Shown one piece after another: positions 49,154 to 58,836 of a stretch of DNA of 64,000 nucleotides. Both the position numbers and the translations under genes were made by a program. Source of the stretch: Sphingobacterium sp. (GTDB taxonomy: Bacteria > Bacteroidota > Bacteroidia > Sphingobacteriales > Sphingobacteriaceae); the NCBI GenBank assembly GCA_022712315.1, contig JALAGS010000116.1:1-64000 (forward strand), in the 5' to 3' direction. Below the pieces are notes generated by a model. That model worked only from the letters and a program-made list of their open reading frames with translations, did not search any database and was not told where the DNA came from. Within the stretch, counting starts at the first letter, position 1. The number at the start of each line of letters is the position of its first letter.

Positions 49154-51931
49154 ATGAACTTGAAAACAAAAATAGCGTTATCCTTACTTTTTTTGGGGAC
49201 TATGGGATTGCATGTATCTGCCCAAAAAACAGCGAGCCAATACCTCTCTGGAACAGGAAAGGATGATGGTGTGTTATGGGATTTTTATGTGACCGAAGGC
49301 TTGAAAGCTGGGAAATGGACTAAAATACCAGTTCCCTCCAACTGGGAACAACAGGGTTTTGGGAAATATAATTACGGCTTTAATAAAGAGGCTGATAAAG
49401 GCAAAGAGGTCGGTCACTATAAATATAGATTTAATGTATCCGATGCCTGGAAAGATAGGCAGGTTCGGATAGTTTTTGAAGGTTCGATGACCGATACCGA
49501 AGTCAAGATCAATGGTAAGCTGGCCGGCGCTATCCATCAAGGATCATATTATGTTTTCAAATACGATATTACGAAGCTATTGAAATTTGGTGAAGAAAAT
49601 CTATTGGAGGTCCATGTTGCTAAGCATTCGGCAAACAAGTCGGTGAATGCGGCGGAACGGGAAGGTGACTTCTGGATTTTCGGCGGCATTTTTAGACCGG
49701 TCTATTTGGAGGCCCTGCCCCAGCATCATATTGAACGTGTTTCATTGGATGCAAAGGCCGATGGTACATTCCGGGCAAAAATAGCGACAGCGGGAGAGGC
49801 GGACGAAATTACGGTTCAACTGCTTGATGCAAAAGGAAAGAAATTTGGAAAACAGCTGAAAGCAAAGCTGTCAGACAAAAACAATTGGCTCGAGGGACAA
49901 TTTTCAGCTCCGCAATTATGGTCTGCAGAATTTCCGAACTTATATACAGCGCAATTTACCTTGTCGAAAAATGGTAAGGTACAGCACCAGCTGGAGCAAA
50001 AATTTGGTTTTCGAACCATAGAAGTCAAAGAACGTGATGGCGTTTATGTCAATGGCGTAAAGGTCCGATTTAAAGGGGTCAATCGGCATGCGTTCGTTCC
50101 GGAATCCGGACGGACGACGAGTAAAGAAGTTAGCATTGCCGATGTGAAGCTCATGAAGGAAATGAATATGAACGCTGTCCGAATGGCCCATTATCCACCA
50201 GACAATCATTTTCTGGCTGTCTGTGATTCATTGGGTTTATATGTCATGAACGAGATAGCGGGCTGGCACGGACACTACGATAAGGAAGTCGGTACTAAAT
50301 TATTGCGGGAGATGATGGTGGTATCCGAAAATAATCCGTCTGTTGTTTTCTGGGCAAATGGGAATGAAGGTGGGCATAATCCTGATTTTGACCCCATCTT
50401 CGCAGAAGAGGATATTCAAAAACGTGCTGTGATTTATCCTTGGGCCGTACATGACGGTTTTGAAACAACCCATTACCGGGAATATAACTATGGTATTGGT
50501 ACCTATGATCATGGGCATAATATCATTATGCCGACTGAGTTCTTGCATGGCATGTACGATGGTGGGCATGGTGCCGGATTAGAGGATTATTGGAAAGCGA
50601 TGCTTGCCAATCCCCTTGCTGCGGGTGGATTCTTGTGGGATTTTCGTGATCAGGGCATCGTCAGGACGGATAAAGGTGGTATCATAGATACTGACGGAAA
50701 TCGTGGTCCGGATGGTATTATTGGTCCGCATGGTGAAAAGGAAGGAAGTTTCTTTACTATTAAAGAAGTATGGAGTCCTATCTTCTTTGAAAAACGAGAA
50801 ATGACCAAAGGGTTTGATGGTTCGTTCCATATTGAAAATAGATATTCTTTTACCAATATTAATCAGTGTACATTTTCGTACGAACTCCGAAAGTTGGGTG
50901 GTTATGATGAAGTGAAAGCAACAAAAAGCGGAACGATTGTCGCTCCCAATATCCGTCCTGGTGATAAAGGGATTTTAAAAGTTGACTTTCCTACGGGTTG
51001 GGAGGACTTTGATGTCTTATATATTACCGCAAAAGATGTGCATCAACAGGAACTCTTCACCTGGAGCTTTCCAATTACATTGCCGAATCAGGTGGCAAGT
51101 AGCCTCCTGAAACCAAGCGGAACAGGGGATATTGCCGTACAGGAGACCGCGAATGCCTATCTGGTGAAAGCGAATGACATTAGCTATCAGATCAATAAGA
51201 CAAGCGGATTGCTGGAGCAGGTTCAAAATGCCAAAGGAGTAATTCCTTTCAAAAACGGGCCGGTTTTGCAGGAAGCGGCGACAAATTATAAGAATTTCAA
51301 ATTGGACCGTGAGGATGGAAAGGTGATTATCGCATCTACTTTTGATAAAAAAGATAGTTACAATACCTTGCGTTGGGAAATCCTTTCTTCGGGACAGTTG
51401 AAAATGCATGTTCAATATTTTCCTGAAAGTTATTTTACACGTTTTGTTGGGGTGAATTTCGATTTTCCAGAAGATCAAATCGAAGGTGTTGAATATCGAG
51501 GAATGGGCCCTTATCGGGTTTGGAAAAATCGGATGAAAGGGAATCAGTTTGGCGTTTGGAAAAAGAAGTACAATAACACGGCAACGGGCGAATCGCCATT
51601 CGAATATCCCGAATTTAAAGGGTACCATGCCAATATGTACTGGACCAAATTTATCGGAAAGGATCAAAGTTTCCGCGTGTTTACCGATCGGGAGGATGTG
51701 TTTCTGCGTTTATATACGCCAAAAGAACAGCAAGATACCGAATGGAAAAACATGGAACCTACTTTTCCGAAAGGCGATATTTCTTTTATGAATGGTATTT
51801 CAGCCATCGGCACGAAAACACAAAAGCCAGAAACGACCGGGCCTATGGGCATGAAGCACGTTTACTACGATTTTGAGAAGGAACCGAGCCGGGCGCTGCA
51901 TATGGTCCTCTATTTTGATTTTGAAAACTAA
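49154..51931 (+). CDS. GH2-family glycosidase
   Basis: WTKIPVPSNWEQQGFGKYNYG, FRPVYLEALPQHHIERV, VRMAHYPPDNHFLAVCDSLGLYVMNE, VVFWANGNEGG. Confidence 0.9.
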   Translation: MNLKTKIALSLLFLGTMGLHVSAQKTASQYLSGTGKDDGVLWDFYVTEGLKAGKWTKIPVPSNWEQQGFGKYNYGFNKEADKGKEVGHYKYRFNVSDAWKDRQVRIVFEGSMTDTEVKINGKLAGAIHQGSYYVFKYDITKLLKFGEENLLEVHVAKHSANKSVNAAEREGDFWIFGGIFRPVYLEALPQHHIERVSLDAKADGTFRAKIATAGEADEITVQLLDAKGKKFGKQLKAKLSDKNNWLEGQFSAPQLWSAEFPNLYTAQFTLSKNGKVQHQLEQKFGFRTIEVKERDGVYVNGVKVRFKGVNRHAFVPESGRTTSKEVSIADVKLMKEMNMNAVRMAHYPPDNHFLAVCDSLGLYVMNEIAGWHGHYDKEVGTKLLREMMVVSENNPSVVFWANGNEGGHNPDFDPIFAEEDIQKRAVIYPWAVHDGFETTHYREYNYGIGTYDHGHNIIMPTEFLHGMYDGGHGAGLEDYWKAMLANPLAAGGFLWDFRDQGIVRTDKGGIIDTDGNRGPDGIIGPHGEKEGSFFTIKEVWSPIFFEKREMTKGFDGSFHIENRYSFTNINQCTFSYELRKLGGYDEVKATKSGTIVAPNIRPGDKGILKVDFPTGWEDFDVLYITAKDVHQQELFTWSFPITLPNQVASSLLKPSGTGDIAVQETANAYLVKANDISYQINKTSGLLEQVQNAKGVIPFKNGPVLQEAATNYKNFKLDREDGKVIIASTFDKKDSYNTLRWEILSSGQLKMHVQYFPESYFTRFVGVNFDFPEDQIEGVEYRGMGPYRVWKNRMKGNQFGVWKKKYNNTATGESPFEYPEFKGYHANMYWTKFIGKDQSFRVFTDREDVFLRLYTPKEQQDTEWKNMEPTFPKGDISFMNGISAIGTKTQKPETTGPMGMKHVYYDFEKEPSRALHMVLYFDFEN

Positions 51932-54672
51932 TGAAAGCAGGAACTGTCATATCTATTGTAATGGTCTTCTTGTCGATCTTGTGGCATCAAGCTACAGCAC
52001 AGATCACTGTTGCAAACCTGCGGACTGAATTACGTTCGAATCCGATCGGTATAGATGTCATTGCTCCAAGACTGAGCTGGCAATTGCAGGGCAGTGAGCG
52101 GTCTATCCGACAAGAAGCCTATCAGGTACTTGTCGCTTCCTCACAAGAAAAACTGGATCAGAATATCGGCGATTTTTGGGATTCTGGGAAACAACTTTCG
52201 AATAATTCCAGGCATGTTATTTATGCAGGCAGCGCTCTGCAGAGCCGCATGGAAGTGTTCTGGAAAGTAAAAGTGTATACGAATAAGGGTGAAAGTAGCT
52301 GGTCTGAGCCGGCTGGTTGGACTATGGGACTGCTGTATTACAAGGATTGGACAGGACGCTGGATTGGTTTTGATCAGTATTTCCCATCAGACAATGAAAA
52401 GACTGGTCAATTGGCTGCCCGTTATTTCAGAAAGGAATTTACAACAACCAAGCAGATAAAACAGGGTACAGCCTATGTGATGGGGCTCGGACTTTATGAG
52501 TTATATATTGACGGCAAGAAGATAGGGGATCAAGTACTGGCTCCAGTGCCTACGGATTATACCAAAAACATTAAATATAATGTTTTGGATGTAACAAAAT
52601 CACTTTCGCAGGGTAAACATGCGCTTGGTGTCATTTTGGGAAATGGACGGTTTTATGCCATGCGTCAAACAAAACCTTATAAAGTAAAAACCTTTGGATT
52701 CCCAAAATTGCAGATGCAGCTTATGCTGACTTATACAGATGGTTCAACAGAGGTCATTAAGACCGATGATTCGTGGAAAGGAACGACCGAAGGACCCATA
52801 ACGGCAAATAACGAATATGACGGTGAGAATTATGATGCCAGAAAAGAACTAACGGGTTGGGCAAATCCGGATTATGACGATAAAACATGGTTAAAGGCTG
52901 CTTTTGTGCAGGAGCCCGGTGGCAATTATGAAGCGCAGTCGGAAGGTATGAAGGTGATGCGAGATATGGCACCAGTTTCGATCATCAAAAAGTCTGAAGG
53001 AAAATACATCCTTGATTTCGGACAGAATTTCTCGGGTTGGGTAAAGATGACGGTGTCCGGTACGCGTGGAACTGCGGTGACACTGCGTTTTGCAGAATCT
53101 TTGACGGAAGAAGGTGAATTATTTACGACCAATTTACGTGACGCGAAAGCAACGGACCATTATGTATTAAAAGGTGGCGGAAAGGAATCCTGGGAGCCGC
53201 GATTTACCTATCATGGATTTCGTTATGTCGAAGTCAGCGGCTATCCGGGTATAGCTTCAAAAAGTAATTTTGTTGGCCGCTTTGTCTACGACGATATACC
53301 CGATGCGGGAACTTTTGTGTCTTCCAACACACTCATCAATCAGATCCATCAAAATGCATGGTGGGGTATCGCTTCCAATTACAAAGGTATTCCGGTAGAT
53401 TGTCCACAACGCAATGAGCGTCAGCCCTGGTTGGGGGACCGTCCAGTTAGTGCATACGGTGAGAACTTCCTCTTTGATAACGCCAATTTTTATCATAAAT
53501 GGCTCGAAGATATTCGGCTGTCCCAAAAGGAAGATGGCGCGTTACCGGATGTTGCACCGGCCTTCTGGCGCTACTATAGTGATAATATCAGCTGGCCAGG
53601 AACATACCTATTTATCGCCGATATGCTCTATCAGCAGACTGGCGATCTGCGCATTTTGGAAAAACATTATCCGGCCATGAAAAAATGGATGGATTATATG
53701 CAGGCCCGTTATACAGGCCATGGTGGTATCATTACCAAAGATAGTTATGGAGATTGGTGCTTTCCACCGGTAACCGTCGAAGCCGGAAGAGGAAAGATCG
53801 CCGATAAAAAATATCCAAGCGCATTGATAGCGACATCTTATTACTATCATTTGCTACAAATGATGAGCCGATTTAGTGTCCTCGTCGGCAACGGACAGGA
53901 TCAAGCTAACTTTTTGGATCGTGCAGCGAAGATGAGAGTAGCATTCAATGCTGCGTTCTATCACGATGCAGGATATTATGGTAGCAATTCATTGACTGAT
54001 AATCTATTGGCGCTATCTTTTGGCTTAGTCGAAGATACAAACAAAGAAAAGCTCAGCAACCGGATTGTGGAGATTGTCGAAAAAGAAAATCGGGGGCATA
54101 TGAGTACAGGACTTATCGGAACACAATGGATTATGCGCACGCTGACCAAAATAGGTCGTGTGGATCTTGCCTATAAAATTGCAACCAATAAGACCTATCC
54201 TTCCTGGGGTTATATGGTCGAAAATGGGGCCACAACAATTTGGGAGTTGTGGAATGGCAATACAGCCCATCCCAAGATGAATTCACAAAATCATGTGATG
54301 ATGTTGGGCGATCTCTTGGTATGGCTCTATGAGGATTTGGCGGGTATCAAATCAAAGGAGCATGCCTTTCAGACTGTTGTCATGAAACCGCAGGTCGTAG
54401 CAGGGTTGGATCATGTGGATGCAAGCTACAAAAGTGTTTATGGAACCATTCAATCCAATTGGAGCAAAAGCAAATCGCTTTTTGAATGGAAGATTTCTAT
54501 TCCGGCCAATACCAAAGCAGAGATTTATCTGCCCACAACGGTACTGTCATCTATCCTGGAAAGCAACCGAAAATTAAAAAACGATAAAGATATTCAGATC
54601 CTACGACAGGAAAAATTAGGCACTTGGTTTATGATCGGATCCGGAGATTACCAGTTCAGCATTAAATTATAA
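51931..54672 (+). CDS. GH78 alpha-L-rhamnosidase
   Basis: LRTELRSNPIGIDVIAPRLSWQL, DCPQRNERQPWLGDRPVSAYGENFLFD, WELWNGN. Confidence 0.93.
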   Translation: MKAGTVISIVMVFLSILWHQATAQITVANLRTELRSNPIGIDVIAPRLSWQLQGSERSIRQEAYQVLVASSQEKLDQNIGDFWDSGKQLSNNSRHVIYAGSALQSRMEVFWKVKVYTNKGESSWSEPAGWTMGLLYYKDWTGRWIGFDQYFPSDNEKTGQLAARYFRKEFTTTKQIKQGTAYVMGLGLYELYIDGKKIGDQVLAPVPTDYTKNIKYNVLDVTKSLSQGKHALGVILGNGRFYAMRQTKPYKVKTFGFPKLQMQLMLTYTDGSTEVIKTDDSWKGTTEGPITANNEYDGENYDARKELTGWANPDYDDKTWLKAAFVQEPGGNYEAQSEGMKVMRDMAPVSIIKKSEGKYILDFGQNFSGWVKMTVSGTRGTAVTLRFAESLTEEGELFTTNLRDAKATDHYVLKGGGKESWEPRFTYHGFRYVEVSGYPGIASKSNFVGRFVYDDIPDAGTFVSSNTLINQIHQNAWWGIASNYKGIPVDCPQRNERQPWLGDRPVSAYGENFLFDNANFYHKWLEDIRLSQKEDGALPDVAPAFWRYYSDNISWPGTYLFIADMLYQQTGDLRILEKHYPAMKKWMDYMQARYTGHGGIITKDSYGDWCFPPVTVEAGRGKIADKKYPSALIATSYYYHLLQMMSRFSVLVGNGQDQANFLDRAAKMRVAFNAAFYHDAGYYGSNSLTDNLLALSFGLVEDTNKEKLSNRIVEIVEKENRGHMSTGLIGTQWIMRTLTKIGRVDLAYKIATNKTYPSWGYMVENGATTIWELWNGNTAHPKMNSQNHVMMLGDLLVWLYEDLAGIKSKEHAFQTVVMKPQVVAGLDHVDASYKSVYGTIQSNWSKSKSLFEWKISIPANTKAEIYLPTTVLSSILESNRKLKNDKDIQILRQEKLGTWFMIGSGDYQFSIKL

Positions 54673-54676
54673 CAAT

Positions 54677-55315
54677 ATGAAAAAGGTCTTATCAATTTTT
54701 ATACTAAGTCTACTGCTGAGGAGCCTGTATGCGCAGGACAATACAACGGAGCAGAAAAAATCGCAGGAGTGGACTGCAGAGCTCAAGCTTGCCAATCCGG
54801 CAAAAGAAGAAAAGATCAAAAGCCTGATCTTGAGTCATCTGATAGCCGTGAAAGAGTGGCACAATAGCCATCCGATTATTACTGTTCCAGCAGGAATAAA
54901 TCCGTACACGGGCGAAAAATTAAGTGATATAGACCGTTCCATTATTGCAGATTCAGCGCAGCCCGATTCTATACACAACAACTTGATGGCTGGTTTGCGT
55001 CAAGAGCTTGAAGAGCAACAGGTTGCTTTTATCTTGGACAAATACACGATCGGAAAAGTTGATTTCACCTTAAAAGGATATAAGGCAATTGTCCCAGATC
55101 TGACAGCAGTTGAGGAACAGACCATCCGTAAAAATTTAGAAGAAGCCCGCGAAAAAGCAATAGATTATAAAGGGATTAAGCAAGTTTCTGCCATTTTTGA
55201 AATTTACAAAAATAAATGTGAGGCTTACTTAAATGCCAACGGCCGCAACTGGCGTCAATTATTCAAAGATTATGTGGCAAAGGTAAAAGCCGAAAAAGAA
55301 AAGCAACAGAAATAG
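54677..55315 (+). CDS. DUF3826-family secreted protein, second copy
   Basis: Signal peptide; KGYKAIVPDLTAVEEQTIRKNLEEAREKAID...EAYLNANGRNW aligns with 30911-31519 product. Confidence 0.75.
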   Translation: MKKVLSIFILSLLLRSLYAQDNTTEQKKSQEWTAELKLANPAKEEKIKSLILSHLIAVKEWHNSHPIITVPAGINPYTGEKLSDIDRSIIADSAQPDSIHNNLMAGLRQELEEQQVAFILDKYTIGKVDFTLKGYKAIVPDLTAVEEQTIRKNLEEAREKAIDYKGIKQVSAIFEIYKNKCEAYLNANGRNWRQLFKDYVAKVKAEKEKQQK

Positions 55316-55416
55316 ACTTGAGTTTACCAAATCAATTCCAATCAAAAACAAACATCGTATGCGTTGGTAGGGGAAAAACCAGTTAAGATGCATACGTATA
55401 AAATATCGATAAACAG

Positions 55417-56565
55417 ATGAAGATAAAGATCAAATTGGCAACAGCCCTATTGTTTTTATGCTCCTTGAGTTCTTACGGACAAAATCCGACATTAAAAGAA
55501 TGGCAAAAAGGGGTCATAAAAGATGAGTTTATTTATGATACCGCATCTTTCCCTTCCTGTCATTCCGCTACCATGGCAGAGACCGATCAAGGTTTGGTTT
55601 ATGCCTTTTTTGGTGGAACGAAAGAACGTCATCCCGATGTGGAGATCTATGTGAGTAGATTTGAAAACGGCAACTGGTTAGCGCCGGTGTCGGCAGCGGA
55701 TGGTGTACAACCGGATGGCAAGCGCTTGCCGACCTGGAACCCAGTTTTATATCAAATACCTAACGGAGATCTCTTGTTATTCTATAAAATTGGGCCTAAA
55801 CCATCGGAATGGTGGGGCATGCTCAAACGCTCCAAAGATGGCGGTAAGACCTGGTCTGCTGCCGAAAAGTTGCCTGAGGGCTTTATTGGACCGGTGAAAA
55901 ATAAGCCTGTTCTTTTGCAAAATGGCACCTTGCTGAGTCCTTCAAGCACCGAAGGAAATGGTTGGAACGTACATTTTGAGGCGAGTTCGGATTTTGGTAA
56001 GACCTGGCGTAAAATAGGGCCGATTGCCCGTGGCGCAGATAATCTGGATGCCATACAACCGAGCATACTTGACCACGGAAATGGTCAGTTGCAAATATTA
56101 GCGCGCACACGCAACCGTGCGGTTGTGACATCCTGGTCAAAGGACTGGGGTGAGCACTGGACCCCACTGGAAAAAACGACGCTCCCCAATAATAATTCGG
56201 GTACGGATGCTGTAACGCTAAAAGACGGACGGCATGTATTGGTGTATAACCACGTGCTTCCGGAAGGTAACTTAGCCAAAGGGGCGCGTACACCATTGAA
56301 TGTGGCTTTTTCCAAAGATGGCAAGCAGTGGCAGGCCGCACTTATACTCGAGGATTCGCCAATCAGTCAGTATTCTTATCCTGCAGTGATTCAAACGAAA
56401 GATGGGCTACTGCATTTTGGCTACACCTGGCGTAGAAAGAAAATGAAACATGTCGTCGTAGATCCGAAGAAAGTGAAATTAATCCCAATTGAGGACGGCA
56501 TCTGGCCAACAAAAAAAGGATATAAAAAACCAGACCCTAATGCATATGTTAAGGAAGAAGATTAA
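55417..56565 (+). CDS. Sialidase-fold (BNR/Asp-box) exo-glycosidase, GH33-like
   Basis: FPSCHSATMAETDQGLVYAFFGGTKERHPDVEIYVSRF; Asp boxes SKDGGKTWS, SSDFGKTWR, SKDWGEHWT. Confidence 0.75.
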   Translation: MKIKIKLATALLFLCSLSSYGQNPTLKEWQKGVIKDEFIYDTASFPSCHSATMAETDQGLVYAFFGGTKERHPDVEIYVSRFENGNWLAPVSAADGVQPDGKRLPTWNPVLYQIPNGDLLLFYKIGPKPSEWWGMLKRSKDGGKTWSAAEKLPEGFIGPVKNKPVLLQNGTLLSPSSTEGNGWNVHFEASSDFGKTWRKIGPIARGADNLDAIQPSILDHGNGQLQILARTRNRAVVTSWSKDWGEHWTPLEKTTLPNNNSGTDAVTLKDGRHVLVYNHVLPEGNLAKGARTPLNVAFSKDGKQWQAALILEDSPISQYSYPAVIQTKDGLLHFGYTWRRKKMKHVVVDPKKVKLIPIEDGIWPTKKGYKKPDPNAYVKEED

Positions 56566-57958
56566 GTTCGTCTGTGCAGTCTGCTTGTTTTTTGTCTCGC
56601 TTGTTGTCCAGGGGCAGGACAGCTTACTCAATTATGAACATAAATTTAAGCAACCCCTGGAAAAAGTTCTGGCAATGATGCAAGAACGGTATCAGGTCAA
56701 GATCAAATATGATCCACGCAATGTCAAAGACATTATGGTGGACTACGCACCTTGGAAGTTTAGGGCAGATCTTGTGGGCACAGAAATCAATTTGCTGTAT
56801 CCCTTGGGTTTTAAACTGCAGGAGGAAGCCAAGCCCGATACCTACAAATTAAAATCATACGAATATAACCGCTGGAAACCACAGGAGGGTTGGGATTTTT
56901 TGAGCTTACTGTCCAACAAATATACGGATCAGGCAAGTTGGGAAAAGAGAAAAGATCAATTGCGTGTTGCGTTGAGACAAGCGATGTACTGGGATAAGCT
57001 GCAAAGTATACCGAATCAACCCATTCGATTGGGCAAGGTACGTCGCTATGCGGATTACCAAGTTCAGAATTTTGCCTTAGAAATTATACCGGGAGTCTAT
57101 ATCAATGGCAGTATCTATTCGCCGCTCAAGCAAAAGAAAAATATACCAGTGGTGCTCTCTCCTGATGGCCATTGGCCACAGCAGCGTTATCGTTCGGACG
57201 CGCAGAAGAGATTTATCACCTTGGCTCGACTGGGCTGTATGGCTGTAAGCTATGACCTATTTGCCTGGGGCGAATCCCTATTACAGTTTGCGTCAACGGA
57301 CCATCGCAGCAGTGAGGCTATGTTGATGCAGACCTGGGGTGCAGCACGTATTTTAGATTATGTCATGAGTTTACCACAGATCGATCGAAGCAGGATAGGC
57401 ATTAGTGGCGGATCGGGTGGGGGTAGCCACAGTATTTTAATGGCTGCTTTAGACGATCGCTTTACGTTGGTCGCCCCTGTCGTGGCAATGTCCTCCTACT
57501 TCTTTGGTGGCTGCCCCTGTGAGAGTGGACTGCCCGTACATTTTGTCCGTGGCGGGACCAATAATGTCGAACTGGCTGCGATGACAGCGCCCAAACCACA
57601 GCTGATCATCTCCGATGGACAGGATTGGACGAAGGAGACCGCTATTAACGATTTTCCATACCTGCAACATATTTATGGTTATTATGGGCAGCAAAATCAG
57701 GTGCAACACGCACATTTCCCCGATGAAGGTCATGATTTTGGCTATAACAAAAGGCAGGCACTCTACAAATTCCTGCTCGATCATTTTCATTTAGATCAAG
57801 CTAAAGCTACCGATATCATCGCGGAGACCGGTATTCAGATCGAGCCGGAGGAATTATTATACAGTTTTGGAAAGAAGGGGGAAAACTTACCAAAAAACGC
57901 GATTCGTGGGATGGAACAATTGAAAGCATTGTTAAAATCATATCAGATTGAACTATGA
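56546..57958 (+). CDS. Alpha/beta-hydrolase esterase (CE19-like candidate) with N-terminal STN-like region
   Basis: GISGGSGGGSHSILMAALDDRF nucleophile-elbow region, DEGHDFGYNKR; N-terminal FKQPLEKVLAMMQERYQVKIKYD; start adjusted to ATG 56546. Confidence 0.7.
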   Translation: MLRKKIKFVCAVCLFFVSLVVQGQDSLLNYEHKFKQPLEKVLAMMQERYQVKIKYDPRNVKDIMVDYAPWKFRADLVGTEINLLYPLGFKLQEEAKPDTYKLKSYEYNRWKPQEGWDFLSLLSNKYTDQASWEKRKDQLRVALRQAMYWDKLQSIPNQPIRLGKVRRYADYQVQNFALEIIPGVYINGSIYSPLKQKKNIPVVLSPDGHWPQQRYRSDAQKRFITLARLGCMAVSYDLFAWGESLLQFASTDHRSSEAMLMQTWGAARILDYVMSLPQIDRSRIGISGGSGGGSHSILMAALDDRFTLVAPVVAMSSYFFGGCPCESGLPVHFVRGGTNNVELAAMTAPKPQLIISDGQDWTKETAINDFPYLQHIYGYYGQQNQVQHAHFPDEGHDFGYNKRQALYKFLLDHFHLDQAKATDIIAETGIQIEPEELLYSFGKKGENLPKNAIRGMEQLKALLKSYQIEL

Positions 57959-58836
57959 TGAACCGAAAAAAATTTATATGCGATACCTTGGCCTTAATTG
58001 GTGTAGCAGCGCTGCCTTCTGCTGTCTTTGCCGCACCTAAGCAGCGTTACAATGTCGCCGTAATTGATCTGATGATTTTAAAGCGGCAAAAACTAAGTGC
58101 ATTTGACCTGGCAAAAGAAATAGGAGCGGATGGGTTGGAAGTTGATATGGGCGGATTGGGCAACCGGATTACTTTTGATAGTAAGTTGGGCGATCCTGCG
58201 CAACGGAATGCCTTTCTTGACAAAGCAAAGGAAACCGGAATAACGATCTGTTCGTTGGCCATGACCGGCTTTTATGCACAGTCTTTTGCAACGCGGCCGA
58301 CTTATCAGCAGATGGTAGGGGATTGTTTGGACACTTGTCAGAAAATGGGGGTTAAAGTGGCTTTTTTGCCTTTAGGCGTGACGTGCGACTTGGTTAAATA
58401 TCCCGAACTGCGACCTGCTATCGTCGAGCGTCTTCGTATAGTAGGTGAAATGGCAAAAAAGGCCGGTGTGATCATCGGGATTGAAACAGCATTGGATGCA
58501 AAAGCTGAGGTTGATCTTTTAAAGGAAATTGGGTCCAAACATATTCAAATCTATTTTAATTTTTCCAATCCGTTGAAAGAAGGGCGTGATCTGATTCAGG
58601 AGCTGACTATTTTAGGAAAGAAGCGGATCTGTCAGATTCACTGTACGGATGAAGATGGTGTATGGCTCGAAAATAACAAACGACTGAATATGCCTTTAGT
58701 AAAACGGACCTTGGACCGTATGGGCTGGCGCGGTTGGCTCGTGATCGAGCGATCTCGCGATGCTAATCTATCACCACGTGCCGTCAAAGAAAATTTTGGT
58801 GCAAATACACGTTACGTAAAACAGCTGTTTCAATGA
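57955..58836 (+). CDS. Secreted sugar phosphate isomerase/epimerase-family TIM-barrel protein
   Basis: Signal peptide NRKKFICDTLALIGVAALPSAVFAAP; AKEIGADGLEVDMGG, GVIIGIETALDAK, RICQIHCTDEDG. Confidence 0.8.
   Translation: MMNRKKFICDTLALIGVAALPSAVFAAPKQRYNVAVIDLMILKRQKLSAFDLAKEIGADGLEVDMGGLGNRITFDSKLGDPAQRNAFLDKAKETGITICSLAMTGFYAQSFATRPTYQQMVGDCLDTCQKMGVKVAFLPLGVTCDLVKYPELRPAIVERLRIVGEMAKKAGVIIGIETALDAKAEVDLLKEIGSKHIQIYFNFSNPLKEGRDLIQELTILGKKRICQIHCTDEDGVWLENNKRLNMPLVKRTLDRMGWRGWLVIERSRDANLSPRAVKENFGANTRYVKQLFQ

Noticed and set aside
51017-51667. 216-aa minus-strand ORF inside GH2 gene
   Set aside because: Antisense shadow ORF; hydrophobic/aromatic composition typical of reverse-frame translation of AT-rich coding DNA
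55356-55396. cgtatgc/gcatacg pairing in the leader of the GH33-like gene as a riboswitch-like element
   Set aside because: Only 7 bp with a long loop; no conserved riboswitch motif recognised
55883-56341. 152-aa minus-strand ORF inside the GH33-like gene
   Set aside because: Antisense shadow ORF with no domain features
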